In this document: piece by piece, positions 56,501 to 64,000 of the stretch
Position numbering within the stretch: the first letter of the stretch is position 1
Layout of the letters: every line of letters starts with the position of its first letter
From: Ottelia alismoides
Taxonomy: Eukaryota; Streptophyta; Magnoliopsida; Alismatales; Hydrocharitaceae
Assembly: GCA_037367405.1 (NCBI GenBank)
Contig: JAZKJV010000687.1
Location: 186,001 to 250,000 of the forward strand
Reading direction: 5' to 3'
DNA: 64,000 nucleotides
Program-made: the position numbers and the translations under genes
Notes under the pieces: generated by a model
The model's input: only the letters and a program-made list of their open reading frames with translations
Databases searched by the model: none
What the model was told of the DNA's origin: nothing

Positions 56501-58466
56501 TCGTATATACTACGTATATACTTTAGCCATAACTCGTACTTTCGTATTTTCTTAATAATAATATGGCTAATCATTCTTTAAAATTCATTAAAAATCCTTA
56601 ATAAAAAGATGTGGTTATTCCTCAAATTCTTTTTATATTTACTGATTAATAAATCAGGTGAAAATGTTTTTTGCAAAATGTTTGAAAAATAGTTTGAAAA
56701 TCTTTGTGAACACCTATTGAAAACTATTTTGAAAATATTTTGTTACATGTTTTCAACCTGTGTAAAATGTGTGGTTTGTAAAACTTATTTTCTTTGTGTG
56801 AAATAAAATGTTTGAAAAATGATTTGCAAATGGTTTGAAAAATGGTTGCAAAAATGTTTTGAAAAATCTATATATACTATTTGAAAAGCCTTTGCAAAAT
56901 GATTTTCAAATGTGTGTAAACTGTTTGTAAAAATTATTTTGGACTATAGTTTTCAAAAATTGTGTGAAAAGCTTGTGTCAAATAAGTTTGAGGAATATTC
57001 ACATCACACCAAAAATCCACTGTATATATGTATAAAATTGATCACTTACCCTGTAAATTCTTAAAATCCACTTCTTGTATATAAGAAGCACTCCCGTGTA
57101 CATAGTTTTCACCTAGTTTGTAGCCAAACTTTTTGTTTTCAAAATTCCCAAAAACATTTGCAAAACTAAAATCCAAAAACATTTGAAAAATCTTTTTGAA
57201 AAATACAAAAAAATGCATCTGCATATGCATGCATCATCTTTTCAAAAATCCATAAAAAGTTCAAAATCTTTGAAAATTGCATCACAAAAATATTTTCTGC
57301 ATAAGCATTGCATAGCATGAGCATTTTTCGGATTAAATTTGATAGTTGAACAAGTCTAAGTAAAATCCGGAGATTGGAGCTTGATTGGACCTTATAATCT
57401 ACCTAATAACAGGAACCTTATAGGAACTGGGTTTGAGGTACTTCAGGTCTAGTTGACTTAATTCTTTGAGGATCACGAGACTTGGTTCAATGGATTCTTG
57501 ACTGCCTAAGTAGAGTATTTCAGAGCACACGTACGACTCTTGATAATGACCTAACTTGGACACCTGCACCTTTCACATGGCTCAACTCAGTTGGAGTGGT
57601 GAGGGGATTGGATTTGCCGGTATGAGACGCACACAAGTGGAAACACTTGTCCTCCTCTAGGGAGGGAAGTGCACCCCAACCCGTCCAGTGATTAGGAAGT
57701 CTAAAGACAGGAGGCTGTGGGTTGCGATAAAGCTTCAAAAGAGGGATAGTCTACTGGCTCAAGAGGAAAAACTCCTTATGTAAATGCTGCTGTGAATAGT
57801 ATTTCAAAAAAAAAAAAAAGAGAGAGAGAAAAAAAAAAAAAAGAAGTTCAGGCATGTACAAAAATAAAAAGCCTGCAAGTATGTTGTAAAGTCAATAAGC
57901 AAGCTTGAGTTCCAAAGTCATATCATGTGAGCCTGCAGCTGGATGACTTGACTACACTGGTCTTGCATCCTCGGATAGGTAGCTACACTGGCTACCGTCC
58001 ATTCTTCTCTTCACCCCCTCCTCTTGAGCTGGTTGCCACTTGAACTTAGAAGGGAATACCCCGCTCCTCGAGGATGGAGTTGCTGGATTGGGGAATCATT
58101 GGGTTGTCGTACTGGAGAAGTCAGTTTCTTTGTCATTCTAGTTGGGGAGAGCCACCATCAACTACACTGTACGAGTCAGATTCATAGTCGTAAGGGTTTG
58201 CGTATGAATTGAGATATTTCTGACCTGGCTATTAAGGAGACTTGGACAGAGTTTTGGGACTCTCAAGGACTGTTGGATTTCAAACACGGTTCTCACTAAG
58301 GTTCCGCCCGCACTAAAATTCCAAAGGTCCTATTTAAGCTCCAAACTTTGATTTTGTGAAGACAAGTTTGATAATCAAGTTTAGTCCACCTTTCTTCTTT
58401 TTCTTTTCTTTATTTTTCTTTTTCTGCACTTATTGCATAAGTGTTTGCTAGGGACTAGCAAAGGCA
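56501..58466 (+). other. Long 3' UTR of element N
   Basis: Nearly 2 kb without a meaningful ORF. 56620-57340 is rich in TTTGAAAA/TTTGCAAAA words. 57340-58466 is conserved with the 3' UTRs of element H (40724-41758, 45432-45540) and of the element at 24574/29658. A purine-only run of about 40 bases lies at 57806-57845. Athila elements can have an env-like ORF here; none is seen. Confidence 0.7.
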
Positions 58467-58478
58467 AGTATAGGGGGA
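58467..58478 (+). other. Polypurine tract of element N
   Basis: AGTATAGGGGGA immediately before the 3' LTR. Expected to prime plus-strand DNA synthesis. The same core occurs in five of the hairpin units upstream. Confidence 0.85.
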
Positions 58479-61400
58479 TGATGAATCCACGTTTCATCAT
58501 CTTTATTCTATCATTTTGGCCTTAAAAACCCTAGTAAATGCGCGTAAATAGCATTAATTCATGCATTTTAGCATTCATGTATATGTGTGTAAATATTGTA
58601 TAAAATGCGGTTTTTAAAGCCAAAATTATAGAATAAAGAAAAGAAAAGAAAAAGAATAAAATATTGTAAATATTTTATGACCCGAAACCCCGAGACCTAG
58701 GCATCTTGATGAATAGGTCGACAAGGAATAAAGTAGGGGGAGATAAGGGCCAAAATACAGATAAAATACCTAGACATTATATTCATTCTTTATTCATTTT
58801 GGGACCTATTTTTGGTTCCACTTTTTATTCTTCAAATAAAGAAACTTTGTACATGAAAGTTGTAGATAATTAAATAAATAAAAATACAAAATTGATTTCA
58901 CAGAAAAATAATGTACAGATAAAAAGTTATGGTCTGAATAAAAATCCAGAATGCCAACTTCCCAGACCCGTATCTCACAAATAAAAACTCCAAATGCAGC
59001 GTACTCACCTTTAATTGTATATAGAAGAAAATAATCTAATTAATGGTGGTGGTTTCGCATTTGGCGGAGCTACGGTTTGAAAGTTGACTTTTGGACCCTC
59101 ATTGTATACTTGTACATATTAAAATATTCAATTTATTATTTATTTATTATTTTTATAATTTTATATTTTTATAATGTTGTAAATAATACTTGTAATAATT
59201 ATGTGCATTAAAATCAGAATAAAAACATCAATAAATACAAATAAAAATACTTGTATATATTATAATACATAGGTATAATACATATAGCTATACCTATACA
59301 AATAACACTTTCATTTTATTAAGTATATAAAATATATCAGAAAATTAAAATAAAATTATATTTGTGTCTATAAAAGTATTTTATAATTTTAGAAAATAAA
59401 AACCAAAATAAAATAAATTAAAAATACCTAAATAAAAATAAAATACTTAAATATTTAGATATAGATACCTATAGGGGTATAAATGCAAACTTGTAAAAAT
59501 ATACTCCATAAAAATAAATAAAAATCACCATAAATTAATTTATAAAATAATAAACATTTTTTATTTTATAATCATAAATTAATAAAATCGTTTACTATTT
59601 TTAAATGATTTTAGAATTATTTTTTCCAGGCTTTTTCCTGGTTGGTCCACGTGGACCAACCAGGAGGGCTGGAGAGTTGACCTGGGTCAACTCTCTGACC
59701 CATGGCCTGCTGTGTGTTAGATTGATTTTTTGGACGTTTTTCTCGCTTTTTTCGAGGGCTCTCCGCTCCTCGTTTCAGGTCGAAGTCTTCTCGACTTTTC
59801 TTCCCCCACGATCGAGGATGCTCGCCCCAATCTTTCCTTGGGCGATGGATCATTGACGCACCTCTGACACCTCGTTGAAGGAGCCGCGACCACCAACTTT
59901 CAAAAACCAACCCAACACCTCCCTCCAACCTTTGAACCCCATTTTGACCTCGTTAGCCTCCTTTGTCTTGCGCCCTGGACCGGAGAAGGTGACAGCTTCT
60001 CCTCCGGCCAAGTTAGGCGTGTTGGCGAGGCCTGAAGGGCCGGTTCCACCCCATCTCCGGCCAACTGGCCGTGAGGTCCAATCTCGGGCATCCTTGCTCT
60101 TGAGGTCGTTTCTTCTTGCTTTTTCTTGCATTTTTAGTCCTAGCAGTAGCTATAGAATCAACTCCATCCTTCCACTTCGATTCAGCCCGTCCCATTACCA
60201 CTCACACCTCTCTCGCCGGAGCTTGCTCCGGTGAGCCACCAACTTCCACCACTTCACCACACGCTTGCCCTGGAGCCCCTACTGTTGTTTTGCGCTTCAC
60301 TTGCAGGTACCAGGTGCGAAGAGGACCTCATCTGGGGTCAGTTGTGTGGAGGACCGACCTTCCTGGAGCCGCCTCCCTTCATCAACTCATCGGCGGCGCT
60401 CCGGCGAGCTACCCGCCATTTTGAAGCCGCCAATCGTTCGAGGAGGCTCCCAGGCGTGGCCCGGGGCATTTTGGAGGAGCCCTAACATTGGAGGGAGGCC
60501 ATCATCGACGGAGGGAGTTCAGCTCACAGCTGTTCTTCCTCTGTTCTTGCTGGATCCCTTCGGACCGTCGATCTTGCCCCCGTTCTTGGCGTGGTGCAGC
60601 TACCGTTGGATTAAGTGCGCCCTGAGCCATCCGATCATCATCGAGCATCTAATCTGGGCCACTCATCAGCAAAGGGGTATCGGGCTCTGCTGGCGCGACA
60701 CGTGTCAAGTGGGAGCATATCAGCCGTTCGCCAGCGCCCTTAGCTTGGGTATTTTGTGCTTTCTACCCTAGCGTTTTTGTATTTAATATTTAGCACGCAA
60801 ACATTCATATGCCGTGTGTTAGTTTTTGTAATATTTACTGAAAACCCCCAGAACTTTGCCATATTTGCAAACTGGTCCCTGCCAGGTCACGTGTGTCTAA
60901 GCACGTGACTTGGCGTTTTTGCAGGTTTAATCCCGGACATTTGTGCTATTACACTTAGGTCCTTCCCAGGCGCGTGCAAGTCACGCGCCTAGGTGGACGT
61001 TTTGTACTATTACCCCTGCGGGTTGTGGAATTCATTTTTGGTCCATAAAATTGTTTATTGCGTTATAATATTACTGTGAAAATTGCATGTTAGCCCTGGA
61101 CATTTTGCCTAATTACATTTAGACCCCTGCCAGGCCTTAATATTTTGTGAACTTGTCTTAATTATTTGGAGCCTCATGTTAATTCGAAAAATTATCAAAA
61201 ATTCAAGTCAAGCTCCTGTTGCATTGTAGATTCACGGCCTGTATTTATTTTACATATTTATTGCATTTTCATATTTATTAAAAATCAAAAATATGCATTT
61301 ATTCCACTGTTTGCATTAGAAAATACCAAAAAAATATAAAAATACTCCAGAAAAATCCCCAAAAATTATATTTTGTGTCTTTTAGTTTGTTTTAACTCCC

Positions 61401-62223
61401 AGCCAAAAATCATTAAAAAAATACAAAACCAAACTCCTAAAAATTGCAAAACTCTAAAAACCTTCATAAAAATTTATAAAATTCATAAAAAATACAAAAA
61501 TAGTGTTTTCTTTTCCTGAATTTTCTTTGTTTTATTATCTTTAAGTGAAAATTAATTTGGAGAATTTTTGTTACTGTTTGCTATTTTATTTCTCCATTTT
61601 AGTTTCAGTTTTGTATTTTCTTCACTGTTTTCTTTATTTTGATAATTAAAAATGCCAAAAACATTCTAAAAATTACACAAAAATCACAAAAACAGTAAAA
61701 AAGTATAAAAAGACCAAAAAGACTTTATTTCCTTATTTTTGAGTATTTTTATCCATTTTTATAAATACTTTAGTTTCCCTTTTATTACATTGTCGTTAAT
61801 TTCCAATATTGAAAAAGAAAATATAAAAAAAAATATAAAATATAAAAAGAAAATATAAAATCAGTAAATCAAAAACCAAAATACAAAATTATAAAATTAA
61901 AAATTAAATAAAAAAATATAAAATTAAAAACCCACAAAAAAAATAGCATAATAGGCATTTGATCACTTGCACACACATTTTTGAGCACTTGTGCCCCGTT
62001 CTACCTGTCTGCTCCCTGTGTTCGACCTCTACAATACTTGCACCTATACACATCTTGTTGTAGAGTTATAATAAATTTTGACTCCGCACATTTACTTTCA
62101 TTGCTTGATTTAATTGTCGTGGGTTAATTGTTGATTAATTCGGGTTTCGTGAGCGGTCGCTCAGCGACACTGTAGTCCCGCCTTGTGTGGACTATTTTGA
62201 CCCTCGCAAAATCCGAGTTTTCA
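58479..62223 (+). mobile_element. 3' LTR of element N
   Basis: 3,745 bp. It differs from the 5' LTR by eye at 7 sites (six transitions, one transversion), for example near 59287, 59323, 59717, 60284, 60574, 61302 and 61342, plus one inserted G near 61627. The end GAGTTTTCA is followed by the duplicated TCCTG. Confidence 0.95.
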
Positions 62224-62228
62224 TCCTG
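62224..62228. other. Target site duplication of element N, right copy
   Basis: TCCTG, identical to 48721-48725. Confidence 0.95.
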
Positions 62229-62738
62229 GTGGATGTCTGGCCCTGCATCTGTCATCTGCTCTGAATCTGTGGTCGGCTCTAAGCATGCTGAATCTCTGAC
62301 TCTGATGTCCTCGACTGTCTCTATTTGTACACTCTCACCCTCGACACGAAAGTATACCTTCCCGCTATCATGGTCGGTCATTGCCTTGGCTGTGGCCAAG
62401 AACATGTGACCTAGAATGATGGGGGTATCGGTCACAGACTCATGGATCTCCATGTCCAACACAACGAAGTCCACGGGGAATTGCAGGCCCTGAATCGTAA
62501 TGATGACGTCCCTCAGCAACCCCTTTGGCCTCTTGACAGATCGATTAGCAAACTGAAGGACTGTTCTGCTTTGTCGTAGAGTGCCCAACTCGAAGCGGTC
62601 GAGAAGGGCTGTCGGAAGTAGGTTGATCGACGAACCGCTGTCTAATAGAGTGCGGTCGAACCTCTGCTCTTGGATATGGCATCTGACATATGGGGCTCCT
62701 GAATCTGGCCTCTTGGCCGACAGACGGTTCTGAATCAC
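62229..62738 (-). pseudogene. Element H protease
   Basis: Minus-strand frame from MIQNRLSAKRPD through a retropepsin domain: RTLLDSGSSINLLP (catalytic D-S-G), VLQFANRSVKRPKGLL, VDFVVLDME and PIILGHMFLATAKAM, where the usual GRPFLA is changed to GHMFLA. Open until the insertion. The last 35 codons of the visible frame (62124-62228) come from the LTR of element N and its target duplication, so that part is an accidental fusion. It belongs to the same polyprotein as RT at 47529-48425. Confidence 0.85.
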
Positions 62739-64000
62739 GAAATAAGTGGCTGGGTAAGCACATGGATCTCTGACTGGTGGTTCCTCCTCTTCCTCCTAAC
62801 TGTAGTCCTGTCTCTGAGTGATCTCTGGAGTAGAGGGATGTGTTCCAAGGCCTCCTAAAGAGTCAGCTGAATGTGAAATCTATCGATCATCTGCTGGCTG
62901 AACTCTTCCTGCTGCTTCTTTTTGGGATTTTCTATTTTCTTCCCCTTTCCCATGTGAAGTGCTCATGGAAAGGGGATCACAGGGTCCTTCTCAGATGAAG
63001 GACTAGGAGAGGGTCTAGGCTGCTCAAGCACGGTAGAATCCACACATACATCATGCACCACGGGTGGATCAAAATAAAGTAAACCCTTTCCTTTATTACC
63101 AGATAAGTCCTGAGATACATGAACAGATGGAAAGACTACAGGACTCGCAGAAGTAGAAACGGTGGCATCAGCACCACCCTCGGCAGGTCGACTCGCGGCA
63201 TCAGTACCGCGCTCTGGCTCGGCAACAATGGTGGCATCAGTACCACCTCCTCCATCTGGTGAAGCGACGGCATCAGTACCGCCGGTGGGATCATCATCCA
63301 TGGTGGCATCAATACCACCGTCATCATCTCTCGCGGCATCAGTACCTCGCTCCTCCTCGCCTGGCGCTCTAGAAGTGGCCTAGGGGTGCCGCTCAAATGA
63401 GACGCCGCCTGCTGGCATCCTACCGCTCCTAAGTGTGACAAAGTCAGTATCAAATAGATATGCAGACATATCACCAAAAGAATCACTCGGTGTGGCATAC
63501 TCTGTGAAATCTACCTACTCAGACTTCCTCTTGAGGTTGTTCGGATTGGGCTCAATCTGGGTAGGTATGGCGGCCTTCCCTCTCACAATGTTCTGCATCT
63601 CCTGGTGGAACTTGTCCATCTCCCGTCTGAAGGTAGCCTGCTGGTCAGTCAAGAGGCGGGCTATATCATCTAAGGCGGGGTTCTCATAGGTCAGCCCATG
63701 AGAACCTGACGGGTGGCCTCTCTGGTAGTGAGGCTGCTGCTGTGGCTGATGAGGGTGAGAGGGGGTATCGTTGATGCTGCTGCTGAGGCTGATCACACCT
63801 CCAAGAATGTCCCTGCTGATAGGGACGAGGACCATACTGGGATGACTGTTGCTGCTGCTAGTACACTGGGGGCTGCTGCTGCTAGTAATCTCGCTGATGG
63901 CCGTACTGGCCACCCTAACCCAGAGACTGATGCTGGGAACTGGTACCTCCGGCTGACCAATGGAATCCGGGATGGTCTCATCGGATACCGGGCTGGGGTC
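62739..64000 (-). pseudogene. Element H Gag C-terminal region, broken, runs off the window
   Basis: Minus-strand coding sequence upstream of the protease. At 63515-63913 it encodes Gln/Ser/Pro-rich sequence and a helical segment with DDIARLLTDQQATFRREMDKF; at 62963-63301 it encodes an Asp/Gly/Ala repeat. Stops and frame changes occur near 62798, 63380 and 63510. No zinc knuckle was recognised. The gag N-terminus, leader, PBS and 5' LTR of H must lie beyond the right edge. Confidence 0.6.
63163..63345 (-). repeat. In-frame minisatellite encoding GTDA(T/A) repeats
   Basis: GCATCA(G/A)TACC recurs at 63165, 63198, 63234, 63270, 63306 and 63336. All spacings (33, 36, 36, 36, 30) are multiples of three, so the repeat stays in the minus-strand gag frame as GTDA-type units of 10-12 residues. 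Confidence 0.75.

Larger units (their letters stand above)
48726..62223 (+). mobile_element. Element N: intact, very young, non-autonomous Athila-related LTR element
   Basis: A 13,498-bp complete element: 5' LTR 48726-52469, PBS 52472-52489, leader, a single 643-codon ORF, hairpin array 55871-56500, long 3' UTR, PPT 58467-58478, 3' LTR 58479-62223, and TCCTG target duplications. By eye the LTRs differ at 7 positions plus one 1-bp indel in 3,744 bp (about 0.2%). No RT, RNase H or integrase sequence exists in it on either strand. It therefore must use enzymes from other elements; element H has related PBS/PPT/UTR sequences. It resembles published TR-GAG/LARD-like concepts but retains a protease domain. 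Confidence 0.95.

Noticed and set aside
62124..62228. Apparent C-terminal extension of the element H protease
   Set aside because: It is translated LTR and target-duplication sequence of the inserted element N, not part of the original protein.

Overview
The window looks like repeat-rich heterochromatin of a flowering plant, possibly a monocot (not provable here). I found no intact host gene, tRNA, rRNA or CRISPR array. Almost everything that can be identified is transposon sequence. The dominant family is an Athila-type Ty3/gypsy group with unusually long LTRs (about 3.1-4.2 kb), a tRNA-Asp-type primer site, and Athila-like RT motifs in the copies that carry pol.

Left part (1-13,484): a decayed minus-strand member of this family. 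It appears to carry only a Gag-like/protease reading frame. A complete solo LTR (2,049-6,211, perfect GTGGT target duplication) interrupts it, and its 5' LTR (8,214-13,484) carries an RTE-type LINE. Next (13,485-21,600) is a DNA-transposon-rich interval: a MITE set in (TA)n; a 1.5-kb Pack-MULE with 114-bp terminal repeats that carries part of an LRR receptor-kinase gene; a Tourist-like MITE; a hairpin MITE; a CACTA-type element; two inverted copies of a GGATAC-rich MITE; and two copies of a CACTA-like repeat.

Middle part (21,600-41,758): an Athila 3' LTR and 3' UTR on the minus strand, split by a complete but decayed 4.9-kb Copia element with 144-bp LTRs. There follow a plus-strand Athila-type LTR, a Copia-type LTR fragment, an Athila RT/RNase H relic, and the 3' LTR and 3' UTR of a further minus-strand Athila element, called H here.

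Right part (37,205-64,000): H is read on the minus strand from gag near 64,000 to its 3' LTR. A solo LTR (41,759-45,426) interrupts its 3' UTR. At 48,726-62,223 H contains the most notable object in the window, a complete and very young plus-strand element, called N here. N has 3,744/3,745-bp LTRs differing by about 7 substitutions, a perfect TCCTG target duplication, PBS and PPT, and one intact 643-codon ORF with a retropepsin domain. It has no RT, RNase H or integrase. Downstream of the ORF is an array of hairpins whose right arms copy the polypurine tract and whose stems show paired base changes. The left-hand element looks like an older member of the same protease-only lineage, so N seems to belong to a non-autonomous family, presumably mobilised in trans by autonomous relatives such as H.
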